A stretch of DNA of 64,000 nt from Cycas panzhihuaensis (taxonomy: Eukaryota > Cycadophyta): the NCBI GenBank assembly GCA_023213395.1, contig CM041465.1:137771741-137835740 (forward strand), given 5' to 3'. Below, one piece after another: positions 37,401-48,800 of this stretch; the stretch's first letter is position 1, and each line of letters begins with the position of its first letter. The notes under the pieces are model-generated. The model was given only the letters and a program-made list of their open reading frames with translations. It ran no database searches and was not told where the DNA came from. A program made the translations under genes and the position numbers.

Positions 37401-39913
37401 TGAAACGCCTCCACGGCAATGACCCAACGCTTAGCGGGAAGGATATAAAACCAAGGCTAAAAAGCAAAGAACGAGGATCATACCGCGGGCGCCCGGCGCC
37501 GGGCGCTGCACGGATCGCAAGGTGCCCGTTGCTTCTGTGGCCGCAAGGCGAGACCCTCCTACCCTTGGATGGCCGGAAGGGGAAAAGGAACTGACGCCGC
37601 TACTTCTCGTGGCAATGAGAAAGCGGCGAAGGGGTAACCAACCAAACGTGTCGCAGTAAGATATGCGCAAGAGCGCTAAGGGGGATCGGCCAAAGGATCT
37701 CAAACACCACAATACGCGGTATAACAAAGAAAGTGTGAATAAAGAAAATGTAGAGTAAAAAGCAAGTACAAAGTAAATAGTTATTTCTTCCCTTTTCTTA
37801 TGTTCTTTAACTACCAAAGCAAGTGTAAAGAAACGAAGAGCACGAAAAGGAGTATGAAAGGTGAGCGAGAATACCGGATCCGCGGTTGGGTCGAGACGCA
37901 GTTTCCTTCCACGGCGCGCTTCCTCCCGCCGCCTCCTCAGACAAGCAAGGCTTGTAAGCTGCAAAGAGGGGTTCACTTACCTCCCCGAAAGCAAATAAAG
38001 ACTAACCAAACTGAAATGACAGAAAAATAAAGCCCGAAGCAATATAAACAAAGGGAAAAAGTAACAAGCGAACGCCGACCAAAGAATGGATCGATCGTAT
38101 GCACCCTTTCGCTCCGAACGCCTCCCGCAAGCGAATAAGGTAATACCTTCCTCTCGAAAGAGAGGCTACGAGGTCCCAAAAGATATGTGTATATATGTTG
38201 CAAGTAAAGTAAACTAAGCTAAAAGGATATGGTTAAGTACTAACATGCAATAAAAGGACACAAAGTTAAACGACAGGCATGCTAGGGTCATATACCATGC
38301 ACGCACCCCAGATGGGGTTGAGTGTAGCCCTGGATGGCTAACTCACCCACGAGAGGTCTCCACAGGATGTAAGGGAAACGATGCTAGCATGCAACAAGAA
38401 GGATAATGGAGCAACGGGTAGCATATGCCAAGGTAAGCACTCAACCGATTTTCCAAAGCCTCCCTAGCCTTATTTCTTAAGCAAAAGCGGGAGATAAAGG
38501 GGGAGAGGAAAAGGGACGGAACCCTTGGGGAGAAGGACTAAGAATGGGGGACTGAACCCCGCCTATCTCCTCGCCCTCGTGTAACCCTTTATGCCTATTG
38601 CCCAAGAAATGGCGAAAGAGAAGGATGGGAGAAGAAGGATGAGTGGAAGAAAAAAATGGGAAGCTAGGCCTATCCTTGGGTAACGCTCTAATAGGCCACA
38701 AATACTATGGTTCCTTGCATCAAATGGCCAAGGGGAAACCAAGAAAATGCATATACAAAAGGAAGCAAAGAGTTGCAAGTAAAATAACGCAAAAGCAAGC
38801 AAAACACCTAAGAAATGACACCAAATACCTCGAATGAAGAAGAAGGAGTGCATGTAGGCACTTGGCAACTTGGAGCAGTCCAAGAGATGCCTATGAAGCA
38901 ATGAAGCATGTCCCTTGCAAGAGAGTGAGATGGTGGAGCCTCATGCAAGAAAATGTGATGGAAATGGTTCCTTGCAATGGTTTTCTTGGTGAAAAATCCT
39001 CTTGGAAGCTTTCAATGTGTGTGAAGAGGAGGGAAGCTTGTATTGAGTCTGTAGGGGGGCAAGAATGGCCCTCAGATCTCCAAAGAATAGCAGCCCTTGA
39101 TGCCTCTCCCCACAAATGTAGAGAGGTGCCTCTTGTTCTTGTTTGTTTGCCTTGTCTTTTTGTGAAGAAAATGCTCTAGAAAGTTTGAAAAATGAAGTGA
39201 AGAAGAATGAGACAAATGAGTGAGAAAAAGGCTTTTAAGCCTTGGGCACATCAAGTGAACGTTGGGGGCCATGGGGCGCCCCCAATCGTTCGAAGCCACG
39301 CGGCAGATCCGCGAAAAAACGCTACCGTCACGGGCTTCCTTTTTTTCAAATTTTAACAGATCATGCAGAACTTCGGCAAGCAGCATCACAAGAACTCCGC
39401 TGCATCGCTTAGTTTACCGCAGATCACCAAACTCAAAAAGAAGAAAATGCATCATAAAAGTCATAAAAATCACTTTTTAAGGTAAAAGCAAGGGCTAGGG
39501 CCTCAAGTACATCAATCGGGAAGGCCAGGCAAGCAAGTACTCAAAATGGTGCAAAGGGCCCTAACTAAGGGTTAAACCCGAGCTTAGGAAGGGTTTGCAA
39601 CATAAGCAACATGTCAGAACAAGAGCAAACAGTGGCAAAAGTATCCCGAAAGGCCATGGAGACAACGTGGGTGGCGGTACGCCATACGGGGTGTCGCACC
39701 CGCTTATGGATGCCCTGCCAGTGAGTCGTCATAGGCTAATAGGTGCCGTTAGCACATGCATAATGAACAAGCAACAAGCAAATGCGCCAGAGGTGCATAT
39801 GTCAATCAAACTATTCTAAATTCCTCAAAGAACCATAAGTAAGAAAAGTAAGAACATATACCGCACAAACTCAGGTCGATGTCTCCGAGTCCATTCCCAA
39901 TAGCCGGGAAACA
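37401..39913 (-). repeat. 5' LTR of inner Tat element
   Basis: 2513 bp, partner of 23933-26418, with TGAAACG at 37401 and GGGAAACA at 39913 in plus orientation. The PBS lies directly to its left, fixing the transcription direction as right to left. Confidence 0.9.
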
Positions 39914-41280
39914 GATGCTATCAGGAGATCGGGCAGAGGAGGATTCTCACATACGCTGTCGCAAAGGTCGGGTTTTTTGATCATTTTGCGGCAGTGGCGC
40001 CAGCAGGGGGGCCATTCCCCATAGAGAGGTGGGCTCCGATGGTCCATAGGTGGCAGACGAGGTTCCGAGGGACGGAGGACCAGGCCCATGTCCGCCGGTC
40101 GGTCGACGCGACATCACTCGACCTCCTCGCCTCGGCTGCATCACGAGTAGACCCATACAGAGCAGTGAGGTGGGCGAGTCATGACGGAAAGCAGAGGTGC
40201 GTGGAGCACCCATCGATGATGCGGATGATGACGACGATGACGATGGGAGTGATGACAGTGATGATGGGGGAGATGGAGCTGGCCCATCATGGCCTGCGGG
40301 AGAGGCAGGCCCATCATAGTCACCAGGGGATGCAGCAGGACCATCCAGAGATGCCACAGGAGGGGCAGGCCCATCAGGAGTTGCTGAGACGAGCAGGGCG
40401 ACCGAGACTAGGGGGCGTAGGCTTCGGATCGTGAGGAGATCCGGCGAGGCGAGGGTCAAGCCAGTCCCTGCCAGGGATGAGGCAGAGGCAGAGGACGTGC
40501 CTGAGTATGAGGCACCGGCAGCTGGCGGGGAGCCAGGAGAGGAGGATGTCGCCCGAGCAGAGGATCCGGCGGCCACGGCAAGTGAGACCTAACCGTTTCC
40601 TTAGTCGTTTGACATCTAGACAGAGTTTCGATTTCGCTTTTCTATACGCATTGAGGATACACACTAACACATGACATGTTGCATTGACAGGTGTAGCGGA
40701 GGTTCAGAGACTGGTCGAGGCTATAGTGAGGGAACTGTTCCCTCAGGTCTACGCAGAGGGGCAACCGCCCATCCAGGCGGAGGATGCGCCCAGATCGGCG
40801 GGAGCCTACATGCAGGCATTCGTCCCACTGGTGAGGGCACGAGACATCTGGGTTGCAAAGACTCAAGAGCACATGGCATTTCGAGGGCAGCTGCAGCGAG
40901 AGCTCGACTCGACCAGGGGCAAGAGGGACGAGCTGAGGGGACGGATCCAGGCCTTAGAGAGCCAGAGCGGGCCAGGAGGGGATACAGGGATTAGCACTCG
41001 CCTTGCAGTCCTAGAGGAGTGCCTTAAGGCGTCGGAGGAGAGGTCTAGAGCCATCGAGGAAGGACTCTGAGGCGAGAGGGATCACATCCAGGTCTGCTAC
41101 GACCAGCTGGTGGCACAGATGGTCTCGAGGTCGAGCAGGAGCTGAACGCACACACATACGGCGGCCACGGCCCCGAGAAGACCTCGGGACGAGGAGAGCG
41201 AGGCAGGCAGCTCACGGAGGCCTAGGAGGAGCCTCGCAGGGATGTGGTCCCTGGGAGAGGGATCACTGCACTGTGGGATG
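39914..41280 (+). pseudogene. Antisense PMD gene, 3' part, outer copy
   Basis: This resumes the exon cut by the inner element: 39914 repeats GATGC and the text continues as in the inner homologue at 28853. A C-terminal PMD portion includes RWAPMVHRWQTRFRG (frame 39994-40434). An acidic stretch follows, with at least seven consecutive Asp codons near 40215-40245 in another frame, and then repeated G-P-S units. A donor-like GTGAGA at 40582 and the acceptor ttgcattgacag ending at 40690 define a 109-bp candidate intron, as in the inner copy. The last exon (40684-41070) is charged and probably coiled coil: VAEVQRLVEAIVRELFPQVY, then LQRELDSTRGKRDELRGRIQ. Shortly after, the frame ends at TGA. Confidence 0.68.
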
Positions 41281-42014
41281 AGACCCCGGATCGTGACAAA
41301 GCAGTAGATTAGGAGACACCCATGTATGATTTTGATGGGAAAGCACGGGCCTCCAGGGGGTCATATGTAGGCTCACATGATTGTACCCCCCCTGCAAGGA
41401 TCTCGGCTTCCCACATACACGATGTACTATGACATTTTTGATAAATATATACATGGGGTAATTGGAACCCCATTTTGATATGAAATGGTGTGTATCATGT
41501 ATGATAGAGATAGCATATATGACTTATTTTGTATGAATGATTTACATGTTGTAAATGTTTGCATATTGTAAATACTTGTATGTTGACATGTGAATATGTA
41601 AATGTATAAATATGTTTTGTTGTAAATATTCTATAAATGTGCAGGTGTTTCCTTCCATGTATGGCCATATGTCTAACAGGAGCACACACATCTACCGTGA
41701 ATGAAGGTGATCGAGAGGTGTGAGGTTAGAAGGTAGGGCGACATGCACGTCCACAGGGGGAGCATAGCGGAATATGCGGAGGAAACGACAAGCACGACAG
41801 GAGGAGTAACGATACCCCATAGCGTCGTCCCAGTTGGGGAATGCCCAAGTAGGAGGACAAAGGTTCCCAAGAGCACACGGGAACGCAGGTTCCGCGGGAG
41901 GAACCGGAAGAAGAAACGAAAATCCACCTTAAATTGCCATCCTACCCGTGGCTGGGAAGGATGGAGACAATTTAAAATGGTAGTTTAAGCTCATTCCGGA
42001 GCAAGGCGAGAAGA
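41281..42014. other. Convergent gap between antisense gene and pol, outer copy
   Basis: No gene. It contains the conserved block around 'tcacatgattgtaccccc' (41374) and an AT-rich stretch with repeated tgtaaat units (41530-41640), homologous to 30057-30828. Terminators or polyadenylation signals for both strands would be expected here, but none is certain. Confidence 0.55.
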
Positions 42015-43130
42015 TCACGCGTAGAACTTCTTGAGGAATTTCCCGTTGACCGCTTTCTCAAATTCCAAGTCGTCCAAGGTGGCGATCCTGTATGCGCCGT
42101 TATCGAGGCTGTCGAGAACGACGAAGGGGCCTACCCACTTGGGCACGAATTTGGCCAAGCGATCGTAAAGATATTCCAATTTGAGGACATGGTCCCCGGG
42201 ACACAAAGGACGAGCACGAAGGCGTCTATCGTGTGTCTGCTGCAAACGGGCTTTCGAAGCGAGGTTCACTTGGTAAGCCGCTAAGCGCTTCTTATCCAGG
42301 GCTTCGAGGTCGAGGAGGCAAGCCTGGCGAATGGACTCCTCATCAATGAGGCCTCGAAGGGAAACCTGAAGAGAAGGGATCTCTACTTCCAATGGGAGTA
42401 TCGCCTCGGTTCCATAAACTAACGAGAACGGGGTCATCCCGGTAGCCGTCCGGATAGAGGTACGATAAGCCCATAGAGCGGAAGGGAGCTGGATATGCTA
42501 GTCTCTTTGAGACTGGGCAACGGTTTTCTTCAAGATGCCAATGAGCGTTTTGTTGAAAGACTCAATTTGCCCATTGGCTTGGGGGTAATAAGGGGATGAC
42601 GTCTTGTGCGAGATTTTGAATTTCTCACACAATTCGTCCATCTCCTTATTACAGAAGGGAGTTCCATTATCTATGATTAGGACGTCCGGAATTCTAAAAT
42701 GACAGATAATATGCTGGTAGACGAAAGTGGCTATCGTCTTGCCAGGGGTAGTGGACAGGGGGATTGCCTCTGCCCATTTAGTAAAGTATTCGGTAGTGGT
42801 CAAGATAAATTTATGCTATGCGGAAGATGGTGGCGATATAGTCCCAATGAGGTCTAAACCCCATTGGGAAAAGGGCCACGGAGACACGATAGGGTGTAAC
42901 GCCTCGGAGGGTATATGGGAGACATTGGCGTGGTCCTGACAACGCCGGCATCTAAGGGCACATGCGTGGGCATCCTTGAACAAGGACGGCCAGTAGTAAC
43001 CCATACGGAGGATCCTTTGGGCCATGGATTGGCCCCCAAAGTGGCCCCCACAAATGCCGTGGTGGCATTCGCGGAGTATTTGGTCCGCCTCGTCGGGAGC
43101 AACGCAGCGAAGCAGGATCCCATCAAAAGA
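42015..43130 (-). pseudogene. Integrase of outer Tat
   Basis: The HHCC zinc-binding region is intact (CHHGICGGHFGGQSM, then CALRCRRCQ, around 43070-42950). The catalytic core follows: WGLDLIG near 42857 (first Asp), DVLIIDNGTPF near 42670 (second Asp) and GQIESFNKTL near 42570 (Glu). The C-terminal region has LRARPLCPGDHVLKLEYLYD and ends NGKFLKKFYA at 42015, a Tat-style end without a chromodomain. In-frame stops near 42814 and 42495 are the main damage seen. Cut-and-join of element cDNA into the genome would be its role. Confidence 0.88.
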
Positions 43131-43429
43131 TCTCTTATACAATACCCCGTCCACGAGGAGGTGCTGCTTAGCAGTGGCGCGGATACGCGACCTAACTTTG
43201 TTGCTGGCTTCGGGGCGATATTCTTGCTGAGTCAAATATCGCACAATGTCGCCATACCACTCGCTATTGGCGAGTGGGAGAGGAAGGACCTCTTGGACGG
43301 TCATAATGGACTCGTCCGGGAAGGAGTCGTCAACAGGAACGCCGCTCGCGTTGGGAATGGCGATCGCTAATCGCTCCGCTACTATCATCCCCTTCTTCGA
43401 CTTCCTGTTGACAACCTGCAAGTCGAATT

Positions 43430-43748
43430 CTTGAAGCAGGACGGCCCAACGTCCCGTCCTACCTGTCAAATCCAAACGGGTAAGTAAGTAACGCAAGGGA
43501 TCGGATTATACGATAACCTTGGTTGTATCACGAAAGGTGTAATGCCGAAATTTCTTGGTCGCATGGACCAAGGAGAGGCATTCCTTTTCGGCGGGAGGAT
43601 AGTTCAACTCAGCGGCAACGAGAGTGCGACTGATGAAATAAATGGCTCTCTTGCCTCGACCGCCCTCCTGTGCGAGCATTGCGCCCAGGGATTCGTCGGT
43701 TGCCGAGGTATACAGGATGAAGGGCCTATCAAAGCGAGGAGACGCCGG
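43430..43748 (-). pseudogene. Gypsy RNase H of outer Tat, degenerate active site
   Basis: RFDRPFILYTSATDESLGAM aligns with the opening strand of gypsy RNase H, where an active enzyme has T-D-A-S. Here the position reads T-S-A-T, so the first catalytic Asp is absent. The Glu of PPAEKECLSLVHA is kept. A TAA near 43503 breaks the frame before PLRYLLTRLDLTGRTGRWAV. Loss of this active site together with a second RNase H elsewhere is the pattern known for Tat elements. Confidence 0.78.
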
Positions 43749-43822
43749 CGTAGGGGTGGAAACGAGAGCTTCCTTGAGCCCTACGAAGGCCTTTTGGGTC
43801 TTGTCCGACCAGACAAAAGGAG

Positions 43823-44735
43823 CTCCTTTCTTCAATAGGTTTGTAAGAGGCTTGGCGTTTACGGCGAAGTCTACCAAAAAACGCCTCAAGAAACCAAGCT
43901 TGCCTAGAAACGACTTGATTTGTCGTTGGGTCTTAGGCGGCGGCATGTCAAGGATCGCCTTGACTTTTTCCGGATCGATTTGGATTCCTCGTTGAGACAC
44001 GAGGAAACCAAGGAGTTTGCCCAAAGTAACGGCAAACACACATTTTAGCGGGTTTAAACTAACATGGTACTTGCGGCATCTTGCGAAGATGGCGCGCAAG
44101 TCGGAGGGATGATGGGCTCTGGTACGAGAGAGGCCCATCATATCGTCCATGAAGACCTCCAACGTACCATTGATGAGGTCATGGAAGATAAAATGCATGG
44201 CTCTTTGATAAGTAGCTCCTGCATTTTTAAGACCAAAGGGCATCGCCTTGTAGGCAAAGGTTCCCTATGGTGTGGTGAAGGCCGTCTTGTGACGGTCCTC
44301 GGGAGAGATTTGGATCTGGTTGTAGTCGGAGAAGCCGTCCATCAAGGGCATAACTTCAAACCCGGCCGTACGATCGATTATTTGATCGATGAAGGGGAGA
44401 GGAAAATTGTCCTTAGGACAAGCGTTGTTTATGTCGCGAAAATCGACACAAATACGAATGGTCCCGTTCTTCTTAGCAATGGGAACGATGTTCGATACCC
44501 ACTTGGGGTAATCGATGGAGGAAATGAGCCCCGCTTCCAGAAGCTTCTCAACTTCCATTTTAACGGCAACTGAAAGCTTTGGGTGAAGGGGACGCTGCTT
44601 CTGACGCATGGGGCGAGCGTCAGGAAAGGTCGTAAGGTTATGCGTGACGATGGAAGGGTCAATGCCCTTCATGTCCGAGTATTCCCACGCGAATACATCG
44701 CGAAATTCCTGGAACAGGAGGGTGTATTCCCTCAC
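43823..44735 (-). pseudogene. Reverse transcriptase of outer Tat
   Basis: Nearly complete RT: FAWEYSDMKGIDPSIVTH at the start, IRICVDFRDINNACPKDNFP, FSDYNQIQISPEDRHKTAF, MPFGLKNAGATYQRAM, and the catalytic box FMDDMMGLS at about 44153-44130. It then runs through LGFLVSQRGIQIDPEKVKAI to the connection domain. The only break seen is one TAG at 44265-44267, where relatives have Trp (TPWGT). The catalytic box has Phe and Met before the two Asp, where Tat relatives have Y-V-D-D. It would copy the element RNA into cDNA in virus-like particles. Confidence 0.9.
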
Positions 44736-44795
44736 CTTGTCAGGGGTACACTCCGCTCCTACCTTGATGACCTTGTCTGGGGCAAGGACTATGTC

Positions 44796-46469
44796 CTAGG
44801 TTGCCCCCATGCACATGGCATTCCCCTCCTCGAAATGGAGGGGGGCAAGATCAACCGGAAGGGAGGAAACGGGAGAAGGGATGGAGTCGGCTAATGTGGA
44901 CCCCATCGCTAAGACCTTCTGATGGCCAAGCTTGTGGTGACCAGGAGGCAAACTAGGCATGGAACCAGCCAAGTGTTCCAGCAAGGCCTCGTCATCTTCG
45001 AAGTAGTCTACCCCAATGATGACCTGACTTCGAACGGGCGAGGCGAAGGGTGGCGCGGGAGCGATAGGACCGGTACGGCCTGAAGGCTGCCCATCATCCG
45101 CAAGGGACTCTGAAGGAGAGTCAGGGAGAGGTCCCTCATCAAAAGCAAGAGGGGAACTCTCAACATCGTCACCTACGGGAGGCGACGAGGTGGAAGAGCC
45201 ATAAACGTGATGATCAACATGCGCAATGTCATGTGACATGTGAAAGTGGCCCAGCTCTACAACAAAAGGGGTCATAGGAGGAAACGTAAGACTAGGAGGG
45301 TGCCCCACGCTAGCGCGGAGGAACGAAACTGGGTGAGGACGGTCCTCATCCTCGCTATGAGACTCGTCGTCATCAAACACAATGAGATACCCATAGTTGC
45401 CGACGCCAATAGGGGTAAAACGTGCCAATGCAGGAGAAGAAGGCGTGGGGCCTTCTTCTTGGTAAGAGGGATCAGGAATTCCGATGGAGCAAGCCGAGAC
45501 GTAGTCGGAAGGGCGTTTGTTTCCCTTCATATGCCCATGGCTTGCCTTGGCAGGAGGCCTAGTTAGTTTGGCGAGCAATCGCTTGCAGAGGACAACTTTC
45601 ATTTGTCCATTATGGACAAATTTAAGTTGCCCCCAACGGGTGGAACACACGGCTCCCATTTGGTCAAGCCATGGTCGACCCAGCAGCAGGTTGTAATCAA
45701 CATCGACATCGAGGACGACGATGTCGGTAACGACAGTCTTATCTTCGAGGGTAAGGGGTATCGAGACAGATCCTAAAGGAGTCTTCTCGGTACCATCATA
45801 ACCTTGGCAGTGCCATGGAACGGGTTCCAAGGCAGAGACGCCAAGCTCTTGCATAATGCGCAAAGGCATGGCGTTGACGGAAGAACCGTTATCCACGACA
45901 GTTCTTCGCAACGTGCAATCGGGAGTATCTATGGTGATGGTGAAAGGGAAGTTCCATTGGCGCTTCCTTTCACTGGATGCGGGAAGATCTCTGGGATCGA
46001 AGGAGATAATGGGTTCACCACTTGGGGTCGTACCCAAGGCATGAATGGGTGCATCATTCGACCCAAGAGCTTCCAGGAGGAGCACTCGCTGCTCCGGCCA
46101 ACTTCTCAAGACATCCATGATGGACATCCCGGCAGCCACAGTAAGTAGCTCTTTGACTACGGAGAAAGGCTTACCCCTCCCTGTGGGTTGGGTAAGGGCT
46201 CTCCTAAAGTCGAACCGCCCGGGGCGCACAGGAATAGTCTTGGGAAGTGTGAGGATCTCCGGAGGAGGATCAAGCTGCAAGGTAGACGCGGAGGTACCTA
46301 CTGCCTCCCTCACGGCTTGAGACCGGGTTAACGCGTAAAGAGGAGTGGTCTCAAGCATTTGGATCACCTTCTTTCCCTTGTTACGGGACCGCGAAGGTGA
46401 CAGAACGTGGCGGTCAGGGGATCGCGATGGGGAAGGTGACCTCTGTGCACCCTTCCCTCTACCACGCAA
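44796..46469 (-). CDS. Protease and flanking linkers of outer Tat (557-codon open frame)
   Basis: The longest open frame of the window. Residues 1-60 are basic and Ser/Arg-rich and continue the gag C-terminus. Residues 175-295 are the aspartic protease: VVDNGSSVNAMP with the active Asp at residue 193 (about 45893), then LLGRPWLDQMGAVCSTRWGQ and LKFVHNGQM. D-N-G-S-S in place of D-T/S-G-A, and the L-L-G-R-P-W block, are typical of Ogre-type Tat proteases. Residues 300-557 form an acidic linker toward RT with no known domain. It is closed by a stop at 44796 and separated from the upstream gag frame by a TAG at 46566, which replaces a Gln codon (CAG in the inner copy). It belongs to one original gag-pol frame. 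Confidence 0.85.
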   Translation of the reverse strand: MRGRGKGAQRSPSPSRSPDRHVLSPSRSRNKGKKVIQMLETTPLYALTRSQAVREAVGTSASTLQLDPPPEILTLPKTIPVRPGRFDFRRALTQPTGRGKPFSVVKELLTVAAGMSIMDVLRSWPEQRVLLLEALGSNDAPIHALGTTPSGEPIISFDPRDLPASSERKRQWNFPFTITIDTPDCTLRRTVVDNGSSVNAMPLRIMQELGVSALEPVPWHCQGYDGTEKTPLGSVSIPLTLEDKTVVTDIVVLDVDVDYNLLLGRPWLDQMGAVCSTRWGQLKFVHNGQMKVVLCKRLLAKLTRPPAKASHGHMKGNKRPSDYVSACSIGIPDPSYQEEGPTPSSPALARFTPIGVGNYGYLIVFDDDESHSEDEDRPHPVSFLRASVGHPPSLTFPPMTPFVVELGHFHMSHDIAHVDHHVYGSSTSSPPVGDDVESSPLAFDEGPLPDSPSESLADDGQPSGRTGPIAPAPPFASPVRSQVIIGVDYFEDDEALLEHLAGSMPSLPPGHHKLGHQKVLAMGSTLADSIPSPVSSLPVDLAPLHFEEGNAMCMGAT

Positions 46470-46568
46470 AGGGCGGGGATCGGGAGACCTATCCCGATTC
46501 CGGTTGTTCCTTTGCTGGACATCGCGACCCCGTTCCCCATGTTTGGGGAACGGGTCTCTATGAATGGG

Positions 46569-48640
46569 CTAATCAAGGTTAGGCCTCGATGCCTGCCTAG
46601 GGGAGGAGTCGCGTGGCAGGGCGTCGCGCGGGTGCTGTGCCCAGCAACGCGAATCATCATGGAAACATTCTCCGTGGATGGAGCACCACCTCTTCTCAAG
46701 GGGAGGATCGGTCCTCCTTGCTTGAGAAGACTGGGTGTTACCCCCTTTGGGGGGCATCGCACGAGAAGTCTGCTGGACAGGTTTATGGGAGGTCGGCAAT
46801 GAAGGAGGTTGGAGTTTTAACTCCTTCATCGTGCGCTCAAATGAGCGAATGGCGAAGGTAAGGGGATCTAGGGTTCTCTCAGTCGGATGAGAGGTGGACC
46901 TAGCAGGCTGCGAAGGTTTGGTCTCCTTCGCTAGAGGAGGCGCCTCGCGACATTACGAGGGCCTAGGAGGTTTCTTGAGTCCCGCTTGGATCTCAATGGC
47001 CTCCAAAGCTAAACACCTCGTGATGGCGGAGTCACACGTAGTCGCCCCCATCTTGAGGACTTCCACATGCACTTCAGGGCGAAGCGCATTAATAAAGAGA
47101 TCCCTCTTCAACTCCTCGGGCAATGTGGCCTTGGTGGAGTGAAGAAGATCGTGCAAGCGTCACACAAAATCACGATTCATCTCGTCGTGACCTTGTTTGA
47201 GCGACAGAAGCACCTTCATTCTGCTTTCGAATGGATAGGCTACGTCAAAATAGTTGACGAACTTGTCCACCAATTGCTGGAATGAGGAGATCGAATGGGC
47301 AGAAAGGCGGTAAAACCACTTGAGGGCATCGCCCTGCAAGGACCGCGGAAAGAGCTTCATCAAGATATGGTCGTAAGCCCAATAATCGATGCACCCCATA
47401 GAAGTCACAGACATGCTCTTGGGTCTCATGACGAAGTTCCATCGAATTTGGGAACTTCAGGAGGGTGAGGCGGCAAGTTGGTTCTTAGCACCTCAACGGA
47501 TAATGGCGTCGACCTATAGTCCACGAAAGGACGTGTCCTTGCTTGGGCTAATGGGTCGACAACCGGTAAGGGGATGGATGGGGGTGGTAGGCCCATCCCT
47601 CCTTGAGGAAGCACCCCTTGTTGGAAAGGGGCCGCGTAAAACTCAAAAGGAGGTGCGCTTCATGATGACGCAGAATGGAGTTGCTACCGGACGCCTAAAT
47701 GGAGGATGAAGGACCGGGTTTTGCCCATATGGGCCACCCGTAGGTGGCGCGACCCCATATGGGTGCAACGGGTCCACCCCATGTATGGGAGATGGCTTCC
47801 CTTGCCTTGGCCCCAAGGTTGAGACGTGTAACCTGGGGGCACGTAAAGAGAAGGACCACCCACCAGGTTTTGGACATATGTAGGAGTAGGTCCTACATGG
47901 CTAACGACAGCGGTACTAGTAGGACCTCGAGGCCTACTAGAGAACGCATGTGCCACGTTCGGAGGCGGCGCGTGCATTTGGCTTGGGCATGGCATGCTAA
48001 ACCCGAGTTGAGGAAAGGACACACCACGAACGGGTCCTGAAGAAGTGGGACCACGACTGGAAACAAGCGGCGCAGCACTTGCCTTGGGAGCTAGGGTAGA
48101 CACAGCATAGGACGTGTGTGCGCGGGTAGAAGCGTCGATCGTTGTAGATGACGCAGGCATAGATGAAGAAGACACTACGTTGTGCAGCATTTCTTCAAAC
48201 CATTTAGGAGGCGGTTGGCGGCGAATTGCTCGAAAGTACTCGCCAAGCGCCTCGACCGCGTCGGCGGGAGGAGTATCCTCATAGCCATACGAGGTCAAAG
48301 GGACTTCGAAGGTACGGGATCCTTCGGGGCATACCTCGTAAGGCTCGCCAGTGGGGTGGCGAGTCTCGTGACGGGCCAAATCTTCCGCTGCATGAGCGGA
48401 AGGCTCAAAGTCATCCGGGTGGAAATGGTCATCTGGGTAGTAGATGGAATCCTCGCCCTCATGGGCAGATTCTGGAACAGATGAAGGGAACTCTTGAGTT
48501 CCTGAAGTCATGGTACGGTAGGCCCAATCGGACGAGTAACCTTCCATTACCGAATCGGGGTTCGACAATGGGAGGGAACGAGACGATTGGTCTTCTAACA
48601 ACGGCGGTAAACCCCGCAAGCGGCGCGAGAAACGTCGCAT
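46569..48640 (-). pseudogene. gag of outer Tat
   Basis: The N-terminal part (48640-47684, 318 codons) opens at ATG 48640, about 175 bp from the PBS. It is acidic, then Ser/Pro-rich, with no known domain. The capsid-type retrotrans-gag domain lies at 47429-46953: GDALKWFYRLSAHSISSFQQ, then VNYFDVAYP. The nucleic-acid-binding knuckle near 46700 reads CSIHGECFHDDSRC, the Cys-His-His-Cys form common in Tat elements. A frameshift near 47430 joins two otherwise collinear frames, and a few stops occur; the inner copy is more damaged. Gag would build the virus-like particle. Confidence 0.82.
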
Positions 48641-48800
48641 GTAACGCCTCCGCGAGCGTTGTTAGAAAAGGCGAAAAGGATAGGAAGGAAAGTAATGCCA
48701 ACACGTTGGGGGTTGCCCAACTGAAAACACGGAGTACGAAACTACCTAGAGGCAAGAACACCGACAAGAAGGGGAAGCAGATCTAGCTCCTCATCGGGTC

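Larger units (their letters stand above)
23933..39913 (-). mobile_element. Inner Tat/Ogre-like retrotransposon nested in the outer one
   Basis: 15,981 bp, same orientation and layout as its host: LTRs of about 2.5 kb, PBS, gag-pol on the minus strand, aRNH near the 3' LTR, antisense PMD gene. The LTRs differ strongly from the outer ones over much of their length, so this is another subfamily, while the coding region is close. TG...CA termini and the 5-bp TSD are clean. The coding region is chopped by many short indels. By its position it must have inserted after the outer element. Confidence 0.92.
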
